Source: Cryptomeria japonica
Lineage: Eukaryota; Streptophyta; Pinopsida; Cupressales; Cupressaceae
Length of the DNA: 60,000 nucleotides
Assembly: GCF_030272615.1 (NCBI RefSeq)
Contig: NC_081413.1
Location: 716,927,867-716,987,866 of the forward strand
Direction: 5' to 3'
Shown: in pieces, positions 33,648 through 45,778 of the stretch
How positions within the stretch are numbered: the first letter of the stretch is position 1
Layout: each line of letters begins with the position of its first letter
Position numbers and translations under genes: made by a program
Notes under the pieces: generated by a model
Databases searched by the model: none
What the model was told of the DNA's origin: nothing
Seen by the model: only the letters and a program-made list of their open reading frames with translations

Positions 33648-34950
33648 TTACACACTTGCATTCATGTCACCAATAATATGATCGGGGCCATGATTGAGTC
33701 TAACATACCTTGGAATGACATGATCTTGATTTCCAAGTTCTTCTTCTTCACTTTGTTTTTCTTCTATTGGACCTCCCTGTTCCGATTGAACTGGGGCTTC
33801 TCTGTTCTGTTCTTCAACTTCTGGCTTCACCGGTTTCGATTCCAAAAACATTGTGCAAGGTTCTTCTTCCTCCTTCTCTTTACTTGTTTCTCCTGATTTC
33901 TCAGGAAACTCATCAGCTTAGACATTAACACTTTCAATGATCTTCTTGGTCCGGTTGTTGTAAAACTTGTAAGCTTTTCTCTTGGTGGAGTAACCAAGAA
34001 ATATGCCTTCATCACTCTTGGCATCAAACTTACCAACATTATCACCTCTTTTGATAAAACATCTTCTACCAAAAATCTTAAAGTAACTGACATTAGGTGA
34101 TCTACCATACTAGTACTCATATGGAGTTTTATCCTTACCTCTTTTAACCAGTATCCAGTTCATTGTTTAAACAACTGTGCTGACACCTTCTCTCTAGAAT
34201 GTCTTAGCTACACCTCCTTGTATTAGCATAGTCCTAGCAACTTCAACAACTTATCGGTTGTTCGTTTCTATAATACCATTTTGCTGTGGTGTCTTAGGTG
34301 TAGAAAGCTGCCTCTTAATTCCATTATCTTCAGAGTAACTAGTGAATTCCTCAGAAGTAAATTCACCACCTTGATCAGTTCTTAAGCACTTTATTTTCTT
34401 TCCACTCTCATTCTCAACTAAGGCTCTGAATGCCTTAAACTTGCTAAAAGCTTATGTCTTGTCTTTCAAGAATTGGACCCACATCATCCTTGAGCAATCA
34501 TTAGTAAAAATCATGAAATACCGATCACCTTGAATACTCCTAGTCCTCATTTGTCCACAAAGGTCGGTATGAACCAAATCTAGCAAATGTACTACTGAGA
34601 AAAATTTGCTCTTGAAGGTTGAGGATGTCATCTTCCCTAACTGACACTCCTTGCACAAAGCATTCACCGGTTTGTCCAACTGTGGCAAACCTCTTACTGA
34701 TTTGGACTTACTGACTTTTACAAGGTTATGAAAATTTATATTATAGAATCTTTGATGCCAAAGCCAACTATCTTCTACTTTTGCAATTAATCAATTATTG
34801 ACTTTAGAACTTAAATGAAACAAGTTACCCTTGGTCTGTTTGTCAGTTGCAATCAGCTCACCTTTTTTTCCATAAATCATCCAGACACCATTTTTGAATT
34901 CCAGTGGGTAACCTTTGTCATTGAGTTGAGCAACACTCAAAAGATTGTGT
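33648..34950 (-). pseudogene. Element D integrase, broken
   Basis: Copia integrase pieces on the minus strand. The end of the zinc-binding domain and the core start are at 34688-34452 (CKECQLGKMTSS, VHTDLCGQMRTRSIQGDRY); degenerate core follows to 34200. The C-terminal region is at 34120-33648. Frame changes at about 34450, 34120 and 33850 disable it. Integrase would insert the cDNA into nuclear DNA. Confidence 0.8.
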
Positions 34951-34964
34951 TTCAGTCCTTCAAC

Positions 34965-36179
34965 CTAGTAGACATCATCTGCACTACTTTTACCATTCAG
35001 AGAGATGGATCCTTTTCCTTTTACCATGCAGGTTGAGTCATTCCCAAATCTTACAACACCTCCATTAAACTCTCTCAAAGTAAGAGACTTACTCCGGTCA
35101 TCGGTCATGTGGTGTGAACAACCACTGTCTATAATCCAGTCATTAGAACTATCCATGTGAGAGACTAATGCCTTCTGATCTGATGTCTCTTCTTTAATAG
35201 AAACAAAGACAATGTTCTCATTTGCATCTTCTTTAGATTCATCATCTGCAATTCCTCCATCCACTGCAATGAGACAATCTCTTTTACCTTTTCCTTTATA
35301 CTTCTTATACTTTACCTTTTTTTTCTCATTGTATCCATTAGGACAGTTAGTTGTAATATGTCCAATTTGGTTACATGCAAAACACTTCAAAGGTAATTTA
35401 CCTCTGTACTTACTGATACCTCTAGGTAACCGCTTGGCCAACAATGCTTCAAGCTCAATCAAACTGTCTTCATCATCTACCTCTTTGCTGGATCTAGACT
35501 CATGACAATAGTTGACTTCTCTACTTTTCCTTATCGGTGGGGTTGAAACTGAGGCTCTAAATGCAGATTCCAATCTCTAAACACTTCCATCAAAACCATT
35601 TAATTCAAATGCAATTAATTTACCAATGATGAAATCAAGAGTTACCTTTGTGTTATCAATAGACTTGAGTTTCTGAATGGCTGCAACTTAGATAGCATAG
35701 ACCATTAGAAGGGTTCTCAACACCTTGCTAACCACTATGGTATCCTCCACTGTACCTCCAACACTTTTGATCTCTCTGACTATCTCCTTGATCCTTTGAC
35801 CATACTGTCAAATTTTTTCTCCTTCAGCCATCCGCATATCATCAAATTTACCTCTCAAACTCTCTTCTTTGGCAATCTTAACATGCTCATCACCGCTATA
35901 GATATCTTCTAGTTTCTTCCACACTTCATAAGAAGTGTCCAATCCATGAACATCAACATACTCTAAATCAGACAAGGAGCTGATAATGGCTTCCAATGCT
36001 TGATTGTTCTCCCGTTGCTCCTTATGTTGATCATCTGACAAAATTCCACTAGGCAAGTTATATTTAGTAACAACATGTTCCCAATATTAACTTCCTAAGC
36101 TCTTGATATAGATCTTAATCCTATCACTCCAGATTCTATAGTTTTCCCTATTGAATTTTGGACCTTCTTTCTTCATCAT
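34965..36179 (-). pseudogene. Element D Gag and protease, broken
   Basis: ATG at 36179 or 36176, 55-58 bases inside the primer-binding site, begins a copia Gag (FNRENYRIWSDRIKIYI). The UBN2-type core follows (SLSDLEYVDVHGLDTSYEVW, DDMRMAEGEKI), then one zinc knuckle (CFACNQIGHITTNC at about 35385-35344). The protease active site comes next (WIIDSGCSHHMTDD, about 35140-35100). Stops near 36088, 35805, 35695 and 35578 break it. Confidence 0.85.
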
Positions 36180-36233
36180 GTCCTCCTAGATCTTTTCCTC
36201 GAGCTATTGGGCTTAAACACGAGGACCTAAAAT

Positions 36234-36247
36234 ACTCTGATACCAAT
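36234..36247 (-). other. Element D primer-binding site
   Basis: Minus-strand ATTGGTATCAGAGT abuts the 5' LTR and complements initiator tRNA-Met apart from the last base. Confidence 0.85.
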
Positions 36248-37626
36248 TGATAATATGATGAAACAATAAGGATCCAGTCAACTACTGAGGGGGGGGGGTG
36301 AATCAGTAGATAGAAGACAAACTAAACTTTCACCAAAATTAATCCCAACTCAGAAACAACTTGCTAAACTAAAGTGGTTTAGACACTGTATCCAAAACTG
36401 CAACTGCATTGTCAAACTTTACCAGTTGACCAAAACATCAATGATACAATGTAACAAATCTGAAACTCACATACCATTTAAACAAAATATTAAACCACTT
36501 TAATAACATCAGTAATATCTCATTTCAGATCACTTCCGATCATCTAAACATATCTAAGTGGCTTTACCAGTTAATCATATCAACCATATCAAAACATATC
36601 CACAAAATCATTCACCACGACAATGAGAATGAATACCCACAAGTATTTTGAACTCTTTTGAAGTTCCCTTTGTTAGGAGCCAAGCCTTTTTAGAAGCTTA
36701 TACAATAATGTTCTATTAAGAACAGATCTGGTTAGGGACCACCCGGTTAAGGGATTGACTATAATACCCTGTTAAAGGAAATACCCTGTTAGGAGTAACC
36801 TCAGTATAGGATTTCAAATCCAAGCTAATGGATCACTCGGTTAGAGGATTGAGACAACACCAAGCTTGTTAACTCTTACCTAGTTAAGGGATTTAACTAT
36901 TGTAATGGCTAGAGAACAACAGGGTCTTTGCTGATCTAGTAATAACACTGCTCTGCTTAATCAAATTCTTTTTTGCTCCTATCTACCTTCACAACATTCT
37001 GCAGACACTCCTTCTAGTTTGACAACAATCACACTGGCACATTTAACCAAATTTCCAACACAATTACAAACAATTCATCAATCTTAAATACAAATACAAT
37101 AGGTTGGTAACACATCACAAAACCTACAAATCTCATAGAGATTACAAACATATCAGTTTAATCATGACCATTGGATTACATAGCAATCAACTACACATTG
37201 TTCAAGACAATTTTAACCACTCCTGGATCACTGCACATTGGATCGTGTAGCTCATCGTACGTTTCCCACTTCATGCTATGCATTTTCTCATTCCCAAGAT
37301 AAATGGTTATCTTCACGCGCCAAAACCACTTTGAAACTCATCACGTGGATCATGCATACATGGCATCTTCATCTCTGATCACCATTCGATCATAGATCAA
37401 CACAACTGATTCACCAAGCTCCATTGGTTAGGGTTCTGCATATCAACTAGTTAGGGTTACCGATTGATCACTCTGCTTCAAATAACAATACCAGTTTCCT
37501 TCGTTGCTTTACTATCAGTTGCATTAATGCATCACTATCGGTTGCAATACAACTTCATTATTGGTTGCTATTGACATCAATGGCAACACTATACTTCATC
37601 AATACAATCTTCATGCAATGCCAACA
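36248..37626 (-). repeat. Element D 5' LTR (1379 bp)
   Basis: Plus orientation TGATAATATG...TGCCAACA. Compared with the 3' LTR it lacks the 66-bp duplication. It also lacks a segment of about 45 bp near 36618 that exactly covers the conserved gtggaaaccc/gggaaaaacc module. Confidence 0.85.
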
Positions 37627-37631
37627 AAGAC

Positions 37632-38009
37632 AACATGATACACAGGCTTTCCTTGTTCATATTCAGCAAGTTGGATTTGGCACTTTGTCAGTTGATACTG
37701 TTAGAGCATTGTATTGGGCTAGGAAGGAGACAATGTACTAACATAAACGATATGAGGATCTACTCTCAGAGAATCAGAGAGTTGGGAGCTATGCGACTAC
37801 TCCTATATCCGACAGGATGGATACCAGCAGTGGTCGGGTTATGGGGCCTCCTTAGTGGAGTAGGGATTGAGGAGCAGGGCCATGTGGAGGATCATCTCAC
37901 CCACAACCATAGAGATGGACAAAGTTATGCGGGAGTGGTACATGACATCCTTGATTTTATCTTGATCCTATCTTGTATTTGTATCATTGAGATATTTATA
38001 CTTTATTGA
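37632..38009 (+). pseudogene. PMD gene, 3' part
   Basis: Continues the PMD tail after element D. In the PMD frame it reads QHDTQAFLVHIQQVGFGTLS, DTVRALYWARKETMY, then (after a stop) HKRYEDLLSENQRVGSYATT and GRVMGPP. Stop codons and a frame change end the readable part by about 37860; a shifted frame continues weakly (HVEDHLTHNHRDGQSY) to about 37950. Confidence 0.72.
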
Positions 38010-38871
38010 TTATGGTGACATCATTGTATATTTGAACTTTTGATTGTTTTATGATGATATGCAAACATGGACCCTATATGATGTTGATGATTCATGATTT
38101 ATTATGCATGCTACTTTATATGATGATGACTTATATGATCTATATGATGATGTTATGATGATTTTTACTTTCTGTTATATTTCATAATGTTCTATATGAT
38201 ATGATGGTGATGAAATGATCAATATGGTGATGTATGCAAATGTATGTTTATTTCTATTCCTTGATGTATATGCACATGATGATGAAATGATTTAAATGAA
38301 ATGCATTTTATTTTGATTTTTTGAATGCAATATAATGATTATAGATGATAATGCTTATAATGATTAGATGATGAAATATAAACAATGATGAAATAATAAT
38401 ATGGTTAATGAATCTAAATGCACAAATGCAATTAAATGAACCTAATGGGTGAATGATTCTAAATGAAACTATAAATAATTAGATGCAAAAAAGAAATTAA
38501 AAAAATGATAAATGAATCTAATGCACTAATAATGACACTTTATTCAAACTAATGCAATCTAATGCAAATAAAATGAATGCAACTGACAAATGATGAATGA
38601 TGAATGACTAATGCAACTATCATGACCAATGCAATTGTTTTTGTTTGTCCAAGTATACTCAATCTTTATTTTTTTGATCATTGATCCCTAAATGAAATGG
38701 GATGAATGCTTATAATCCAACTGACAATGAAAGCTTATAATGTAGATGATAAAATGAATGCAAATGATAATTAATCTAAATTATCTATCTAAAATGATAC
38801 TTCAATTTTTCACATGCTTTCTTGTAACAATGCTTGATTTCATCATTGATCTTTTAAATGTTGTAAGAAAA

Positions 38872-39000
38872 TACAAGCAACTTGACATAATGATTCAAGT
38901 TGACCTGAGTGCTTCTTACATGGATTTTGATATAGCAAGTTTATACAAGCAACTTGATATAATGAATCAAGTTGACCTGAGTATTTTTTAAAAAATAGAC
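38872..39000 (+). repeat. 72-bp tandem duplication, each copy with a perfect 8-bp hairpin
   Basis: tacaagcaacttga starts at 38872 and again at 38944. Each copy contains CAACTTGA, nine bases, TCAAGTTG (38878-38902 and 38950-38974), a perfect stem kept in both although the loop bases differ. Confidence 0.8.
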
Positions 39001-39649
39001 AAGGATTATCCCCTTTCATGCATGACTCGGAACGTCCTCCATGATATTTTGCCAATCATATCCTTAGACAAGTACATAACTTAGTACGAGATAAACCATA
39101 TACAACAAACAAAGAAAATAATCATGCCCCATCATAGCTTCTCTAGTCATGGACAACATCAAATTGCATAGAGTATAAGATTAGAAAAAATCAAGATAGA
39201 AACACTAAATCTTATGTGTCATACATATGTTCTCATGGTCATTAACTGATGTAATCATCTTGATGAATGTTCATTGATAAACCATCATTACTTGCTAGTT
39301 TCAATCTTTGTTTTCTGAATGTCACAATCCAGTTGTTACAAATGCCTTGATCTTCATTGCTTGTTGTTCATCATCTATTTAAAAACCCTAAGTGTTTTTA
39401 GTTTTCTAAATTTTTCGAATGTTTTTGGATTTTCAAAGATTTAAAAGATCACCTTAGCAAAAGGATTTTAGGATTTTGCCCCCAGTGGAAACAAAATTTA
39501 TTACGAATATACGAAAAATGATCCAAACCATGGTGGGATGCAATGCATATATGATTAATTCTGATAAAATCTAAGACAGTAACTACACTAAGTATGTCAA
39601 AGATTAATAACTTGTTTGATAAGCTGCATATTTTTTGCTATTGATTTAG

Positions 39650-39755
39650 AGCAATGGATGCTATAGGATGAATATATGCAATAGGATAGATGGATGCGAT
39701 AGGATGGATATATGCGATATGATAGATGGATGCAATAGGATGGATATATGCACAA
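39650..39755 (+). repeat. 36-bp minisatellite (ggatggatatatgc type)
   Basis: Alternating ggatgcgataggatggatatatgc and ataggatagatggatgc blocks repeat about three times with a 36-bp period (clear at 39698 and 39734). The repeat-derived minus-strand frame (YPSYCIHLSYRIYPSYRIHL) is probably fortuitous. It sits in the 3' non-coding part of element A. Confidence 0.75.
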
Positions 39756-39951
39756 AGTGATCTCATAGATGGAAGAACCCACTTTTAGATAGCGCCTATT
39801 TACTAGGATTTCACCATATAAATTTATTGCATTTTTCCATATTCAATTTTTAACTGTTTTCGTTGTTTTACACTGTTTTTATATTTTTCTTTTATGCTTT
39901 TAGGGAATTTTGCTATTTTTATGATTTTTAGGCTTTTTTTTGCTTTTACTT

Positions 39952-39982
39952 TTAAACATAGAATTTCTTCAGATGCATAGTA
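39952..39982 (-). pseudogene. Last codons of element A integrase, cut off by element C
   Basis: Minus strand reads TMHLKKFYV and a TAA stop at 39954-39952. With element C and one tagta removed it joins the frame GDWFDELIN to the right of C (about 47800-47830), giving a normal Tat-type integrase end. Confidence 0.75.
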
Positions 39983-41526
39983 TGTTGGCATTACAGTAAG
40001 AAAGATTGTTGGCATTTCAATACCAGGAGATTGTTGATATTCAATAAGGATATTGAGAAGGTTGTTGAAGATTATTGATATAACCGAAGAAGGATGATAA
40101 CTATCTTTATAACATTATTTTATCATTGATGTCAAGAAATTGATTATTTGATTCAGTATGATGTTGCCATAGCTTGAGAAGATTGATTAGAAGAGAATTA
40201 AGATGTCAGTAAAAGACACAGAAAGAATGTGATGAATAAAGAGGAGGAATAAGTTATTCAATGGGCAACTATTACCGAGTTAGACAATGATGAGATCATG
40301 ATGTTTAGATTGTTTTGATATCCTACATATGTTGTTGATTGTAAGGTTAATACTATACTATGTCACTGAGCAAAGAACCTAGTCGGTAAACCCTAAGGAA
40401 CCTAGTCAGTAAACCCTAAGGTTATCGATATCGGTTAATGAAGGAGAAATATCTATCGAGTAAAGTTTAGTATTTACCGAGTTGCAACCGAGTTATGACA
40501 GTGTGCATGGGATGGATAAAAGCATTATTTAATAAAGGACAATGATTAGTTGGAGATGTATAATTGATTGGTATGCCGTGCATGAAGTTTGTTAAGGATC
40601 TATGGCAAAGGAAAATTGGCAGGAAGATCTACAACACATATTGAACCGCAATAACCTTATGCAAGTTCCAAGATAGGAATGCAAGTCTTGAGGTAAGGTA
40701 AAACATTTTTCAGATCAGAAGGATACATTGAACCTGGTCAAGTTTGAAGATCTGATGGCTAAGATTGATCATGGGAAATGTGATCAAGGAGATTTAACAG
40801 TGTGCAATTGTTTATAAATAAGGAATTGTTAATAAACAATGTATGTGGGCAAGTGTATGCACAATGATGCTACATAGTGATTACCGAGCACAAAAGCTTG
40901 AAGACCTATTTGAATAACAGAGTAGAGAGCCCAACAAAGGGACAAGATAAGTCCTATGACTATATTGTTTTGAGCAAATAAGAATCTGCTTTAGCATTTT
41001 AGATGTGAAGTTGCAGATAGATTTTTATTACTGTTATTTTGTAAGTGACAAAAAATCTCTTAACTGAGTGGACTTAACAGTCTTATATGTAAACCCTCTA
41101 GCAAGGTAACATTCTAAATGAGTGTTTGAAATCTTTTAACAAGGTCACTTCTAACAAAGTGAAGATCCTAACAGATCTGAGGGAAATCCCTTAACCAGGT
41201 CACATCTAGCAATGTGTTTGTAATCTTTAACAAGATTTGCTTTTAACCGAGCATACTCTAGAAGAGTATATTTCTTAGTGGGTCCGAAATACCACAGTGG
41301 TTTTTCCCTATTTGGGTTTCCACGTTAAATATAGTGTTATGAGTGTTATTATGATTATGTGTTCATAAGTTTGCATGTTTAGTAGTTTTTGGTTAAGTTG
41401 CTGAAGTATAAGTTACTGAGGTTGAAACTGTTGATTTTATGGAAGTTAAAGTTTGTATGATTCACCACCCCTCTCATCTTGTTAGCTATTGGCATCAGCT
41501 CTTTACATTAAGTATTAGAACTAACA
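39983..41526 (+). repeat. Element C 5' LTR
   Basis: TGTTGGCATTACAG...AACTAACA. It holds a 23-bp duplication (gaacctagtcggtaaaccctaag twice, about 40376-40421) and a TATA box at 40812. Repeated ttaacaaggt/ctaacaaagt motifs lie at 41060-41260, the conserved cacagtggtttttccc/gggtttccacg module at 41291-41325, and a C-rich gattcaccacccctctca tail. Confidence 0.95.
40811..40820 (+). promoter_or_regulatory. TATA box of element C LTR
   Basis: tttataaataagg fits the plant TATA consensus and is kept in the 3' LTR (about 47070). It lies about 480 bp before the conserved 3' module, so U3 would be about 850 bp and R plus U5 about 680 bp. Confidence 0.5.
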
Positions 41527-41528
41527 AT

Positions 41529-41540
41529 TGGTATCAGAGC
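41529..41540 (+). other. Element C primer-binding site
   Basis: TGGTATCAGAGC, a perfect complement of the plant initiator tRNA-Met 3' end, two bases after the LTR. Confidence 0.93.
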
Positions 41541-41591
41541 TTTGGACTCCGGAAGAAAAAGTTTAACGGTACTTGAGGCAAAGATCCGAAG

Positions 41592-42530
41592 ATGTATAAA
41601 AGGGATGCACTGAAGCTGAACAAGTCAAGTTTCTGCACATGGCAGAAAAGGATGAAGCTGCATTTATCAAGAATTGGAGAATATGCAACATATTATCTGG
41701 AGAATGATTACATTGCACTGAGCACCAACCCTATGACCTTGGAAGAGATTAAGGCAAAGCAAGAACATATTCAAGCTATGATTGAAATAACATCATCATT
41801 GACTAACTTAGAGTTTAATGATCTAGAAGGCTGTACTGATGCAAAAGCAATGTGGACTAAGATCGTATATGTGTATGGAGGTGATGAACATGTTCAAAGA
41901 GAAAAAGTAGATAGTCTAAGAGGACAACTTGAATCCATGAGGATGAATGAAGGTGAAAACATAACCCAATACAGTACAAGACTAAAGGAGATTGTTAATC
42001 AAATTAAAGGAGCAGGTGGAACTATTGAAGAAAAGGATATAACAAGTAAGTTGTTGAGAACCCTTCTACCAGCTTATGCTATTGGAGTCTCTGTAATTAA
42101 TGAATTGAGGTCTGTACCTAACATGCCAGTTTCTTTAGATGCTACTATTGGTAAACTACATGCATTTGAGTTAAGTAATTTTGATAATAGTGGGTCTTCG
42201 GTAAATAAAGTAGAATTTGCATTCAGTTCTTGTCATATTGGTGAATCTGATGATTACAATGATAGAATGAGTAAGTACTTTGAAGGGGATCATAGTGGAG
42301 CAAGTGAAAGATTTCATATGAACATGGAAAAGTGCACAAACTGTATGAGCAAATCAAGAAGCAAGAAGAATTTGAAGCATTATTAGCCAAAAGGTTACTG
42401 AGAGGAAAAGGTAAGTATAAAGGAAAGCTACCTTTAAAATGTTTCAATTGTGATAAAATAGGACATATGGCTTCTAACTGCCCTGACAAAGAATCTAGTG
42501 AAAAGAGAGAATACCGAGATAACAGGTAGA
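41592..42530 (+). pseudogene. Element C Gag, one frameshift
   Basis: ATG 41592 is the first in frame after the primer-binding site. The first 264 codons give a copia Gag of UBN2 type: LNKSSFCTWQKRMKLHL, LTNLEFNDLEGCTDAKAMW, LRGQLESMRMNEGENI. Near 42330 the frame shifts (+/-1), and the true continuation is the overlapping frame EEFEALLAKRLLRG, which carries one zinc knuckle CFNCDKIGHMASNC (42439-42480). That frame stops at 42528 (TAG). Gag forms the particle and binds the element's RNA. Confidence 0.9.
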
Positions 42531-42599
42531 AAGATAACCAATATAGAGGACACCAAGACTTCAAAAGGAGAGATAGAAAGACATGTTTAGTAGCTGATG

Positions 42600-44164
42600 A
42601 GGAATCTAACGATGACAAATCTGATGAAATTGATACTGAGGAAGTTGTTTATGTGGCTATTAAAGATGGATCTGATGAAGAAAGGTATGAAGAAAAAGAC
42701 CTAATATCACACATAAATAATAATGATTCTTGGATCATAGATAGTGGATGCTCACATCATATGACAGGTGATAAACACAAGTTTGTTAAATTAGAAGACT
42801 ATGATGGAGGCTATGTAAGATTTGGTAATGATGCACCATGTCCGGTAAAAGGTAAAGGATCTATAACACTTCTTGACAAAGCTAAATATGATGATGTATA
42901 CTGGGTTGAAGGTTTGAAATACAATTTGTTGAGTGTAGCACAACTAAACAATACATGATACCGAATATAATTTCAGAAAGGAATTGTCAAAGTTCATGAC
43001 AAACATGGAAAGATAGCTACTATCGGGACACAAACAAAAGGTAATACATTTCATCTTGACTCAACTCGGAACAAGTGTCTTTATGCAAAGATAGATGATA
43101 CCTGGTTATGGCATAAAAGGTTTTGTCATGTAAATTTTGATAATCTGATCAAAATAAGGAAGAAGCACCGAGTAAGAGGTCTACTGAGTCTTGAAAAACC
43201 TGAGAATGCTATGTGCCAAGGATGCCAGATGGGTAAGATGACAAGATCAAGCTTTACAAGTAAGTCCTACACCTCAAAAGGAATTTTAGATCTAGTACAC
43301 ACTGATCTTTGTGGTCCTATGAAAGTTCAAAGTTATTATGGTGATAAATATTTCATATTATTTGTGGATGATTACTTAAGGATGATGTCAGTCATGTTTT
43401 TAAAAGAAAAATCAGAAGCTTTTCAAATGTTTAAATGGTACAAGACAAGAGTTGAAAATGAAACAGGAAGACAACTAAAATGTCTTAAATCTGATAGAGG
43501 AGGAGAATTCACTTCTGATGAATTTAACTTATTCTGCAATGATCATGGTATAAAGAGGCCAGTATCTGCACCAATAACACCTCAACAAAATGGGATAGCC
43601 GAGAGAAGAAACATATCAATTGTGGATTGTGCAAGAACCCTGATGATAGAAAAGAGAGTACCTCAAACATTTTGGAGAGAAGCAATCAGCACTGCAGTTT
43701 ACACCCTGAACCGAGTTCAATTGAAGAAAGGAACTATAAAGACACCATATGAGATCTGGTATGACAAGAAACCTAATGTAAGTTACTTTGAAATCTTTGG
43801 AAGTAGATGCTATGTTCACAAAGATGACAGAAATGGAAAGTTTGATCAGAAAAGTGAAGAAGGAACATTTCTTGGTTATTCTTCTAGAAGTAAAGCATTT
43901 AAATGTTTGATCAAATCATCTAACAAAATAGTGGAAAGTGCAAATGTGAAAATTGATGAATTTGTAGAAAGAAATGATGAAGGAAATTCCAAAGAACCAG
44001 AAGATTATGAAGAATTTGTTTATGTTCAACCGAGAAGTCCTACCGAGAAAGCTGCTGAAGAAAATGAAGATAATGTCCAGTTACCGAGTGATGAAGAAGA
44101 TCATATAGAACCTACTGAGCCTATATTTTCCAAATATGTCAGAAGATATCATGCATCAAGTTAG
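42600..44164 (+). pseudogene. Element C protease and integrase, two breaks
   Basis: The protease active site (WIIDSGCSHHMTGD, 42729-42770) is followed by GGYVRFGNDAPCPVKGKGS. A TGA at 42956 interrupts before the pre-integrase part. The integrase zinc domain (WHKRF, then CQGCQMGK) spans about 43109-43237. The catalytic core follows with the DDE set visible: HTDLCG, SDRGGEF and QQNGIAERRN. The C-terminal part has the FGSRCYVH and KFDQKSEEGTFLGY motifs. TAG at 44162 separates it from the reverse transcriptase frame. Confidence 0.9.
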
Positions 44165-44188
44165 ATTATAGGAGATAAAGATGATCCA

Positions 44189-45778
44189 GTGATGACAAGA
44201 AACAAATTGAGACAGAACACATGTCTGATTTCTGAATTTGAACCGAGAATAGTGAAAGAGGCATTTAACAATGAAGATTGGGTAAATGCTATGACAGAAG
44301 AGATTGATCAAATCAAGAAGAATGACACATGGACACTAATCCCAAGACCAAAGAACAAAAATGTAATCAGTACTAAGTGGATTTTCAGAAACAAGCTAAA
44401 TGAAAAAGGTGAGGTCATTTGCAACAAAGCAAGACTAGTTTGCAAAGGTTATGCTCAAGAAGAAGGAATAGATTATGGTGAGACTTTTGCACCTGTGACT
44501 AGACTTGAGGGAATAAGAACATTGTTGGCATATGCTGCTTTCAAAAATTTCAAGGTATATCAAATGGATGTTAAATCTGCATTTTTGAATGGTATACTAG
44601 AAGAAGAAGTTTTCATTGAACAACCTGAAGGATTTGTTGAAGACAAGAGTAAAGATCAGGTATGCAAACTAAACAAAGCCTTATATGGTTTGAAACAAGC
44701 ACCTAGAGCATGGTATGAAAGATTGAACTCTTATTTAATCAAGATTGATTTTATAAGGACAAGTGAAAACAACAATATGTACATGAAGAAAGATGAGGAC
44801 AATGGAATACTGATCTCAGTCATATTTGTTGATGACATTATATTTTGTGGTAATGACTCCTTATGCAAAAACTTTGGAAATGAAATGAGCAAAGAATTTG
44901 AGATGTCACTAATTGGTGAGATAAAGTATTTTATAGGTTTACAGATACTACAAATGACAGATGTGATTTTCATTACTCAATCCAAGTACATAAAGGAAAT
45001 TTTGAAGAAATTTGGAATGGAGGATTCTAAACCAGTAAGTACTCCTATGACTACTAACTGTAAATTATCAAAGAATGATGAATCTACATCTGTTGATGAG
45101 ACACTTTACCGATCCATGATTGGAAAATTACAATATGTTGTGCATAGTAGACCAGATATAGCACACGCAGTAGGTATTGTAGCAAGATTCTCTGCAGATC
45201 CCAAGGAAACCCATATGACAACAATCAAGAGAATTTTCAAATATCTGAGAGGCACTGAAGATTATGGCTTAGTATATGAAAAGAGGAATAATTTTGATTT
45301 AAAAGTTTATACTGATGTTGATTGGGTAGGCAACATAGATGACAGGAAAAGCACAAGTGGTGGAGCTTTCTTTTTGGGAGAAAGACTAGTAAGTTGGCTT
45401 AGCAAGAAACAAGGATGTATTTCTCAGTCTACAACAGAAGCTGAATATGTTGCTGTAGCATTGAATTGTACCAATATAGCATGGATCAAACAACTGTTGG
45501 AAGGTATAAATGAGAAAGTTACTGAGCCAATAACTATATTCTGTGATAATACTAGTGCCATTAAAATTTCAAAGAATCTAGTGATGCACTCTAAGACAAA
45601 GCATATATCTATAAAGTATCATTATCTCAGAGAAGAAGTTCAAGAGAAGAAATTTGTGCTGGAATATATCAGTTCAAAGGAGCAATTAGCAGACATCTTC
45701 ACAAAGCCACTGCCAAGGGACACTTTTGAGTATCTCAGAAGCAAGTTAGGGGTCCTACCCCTATCTTCTACTCACTGA
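44189..45778 (+). CDS. Element C reverse transcriptase and RNase H (529 codons, open)
   Basis: An unbroken 529-codon frame. Reverse transcriptase motifs in order: [69 protein letters not shown], and the catalytic FVDDI at about 44828 (F in place of the usual Y of YVDD). The RNase H domain follows: [42 protein letters not shown], ending [19 protein letters not shown]. The first ATG is only the first in this open stretch; in the intact element it would continue from integrase. Substitutions have not opened stops here although gag and integrase are broken. Confidence 0.93.
   Translation: MMTRNKLRQNTCLISEFEPRIVKEAFNNEDWVNAMTEEIDQIKKNDTWTLIPRPKNKNVISTKWIFRNKLNEKGEVICNKARLVCKGYAQEEGIDYGETFAPVTRLEGIRTLLAYAAFKNFKVYQMDVKSAFLNGILEEEVFIEQPEGFVEDKSKDQVCKLNKALYGLKQAPRAWYERLNSYLIKIDFIRTSENNNMYMKKDEDNGILISVIFVDDIIFCGNDSLCKNFGNEMSKEFEMSLIGEIKYFIGLQILQMTDVIFITQSKYIKEILKKFGMEDSKPVSTPMTTNCKLSKNDESTSVDETLYRSMIGKLQYVVHSRPDIAHAVGIVARFSADPKETHMTTIKRIFKYLRGTEDYGLVYEKRNNFDLKVYTDVDWVGNIDDRKSTSGGAFFLGERLVSWLSKKQGCISQSTTEAEYVAVALNCTNIAWIKQLLEGINEKVTEPITIFCDNTSAIKISKNLVMHSKTKHISIKYHYLREEVQEKKFVLEYISSKEQLADIFTKPLPRDTFEYLRSKLGVLPLSSTH

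Larger units (their letters stand above)
29691..37626 (-). mobile_element. Element D: Ty1/copia retrotransposon inserted in the PMD gene
   Basis: LTRs at 29691-31173 (3') and 36248-37626 (5') share long identical stretches. The candidate target duplication is gagac (29686-29690) and aagac (37627-37631), one mismatch; removing the element rejoins the PMD frame. Minus-strand primer-binding site ATTGGTATCAGAGT abuts the 5' LTR at 36247-36234. The polypurine tract reads from plus 31174-31185 (atctccccctt). Inside lie gag, protease, integrase, reverse transcriptase and RNase H in copia order, all broken. A foreign 548-bp insert sits in the reverse transcriptase. D resembles element C in sequence and layout, so the two belong to one lineage. 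Confidence 0.92.
38010..39951 (-). other. 3' non-coding region of element A, AT-rich with tandem repeats
   Basis: No gene is seen. 38030-38760 is dominated by atgatgat and aatgaat low-complexity repeats. A 72-bp duplication and a 36-bp minisatellite follow (listed separately). A purine tract on the minus strand, cactgggggcaaaa (39490-39477), could be element A's polypurine tract, but no LTR tip could be fixed. The boundary between the PMD flank and element A is therefore uncertain. Confidence 0.45.

Noticed and set aside
39597-39782. 61-codon minus-strand frame with a YPSYCIHLSYRI repeat peptide
   Set aside because: Arises directly from the 36-bp minisatellite; no start context or conservation evidence.
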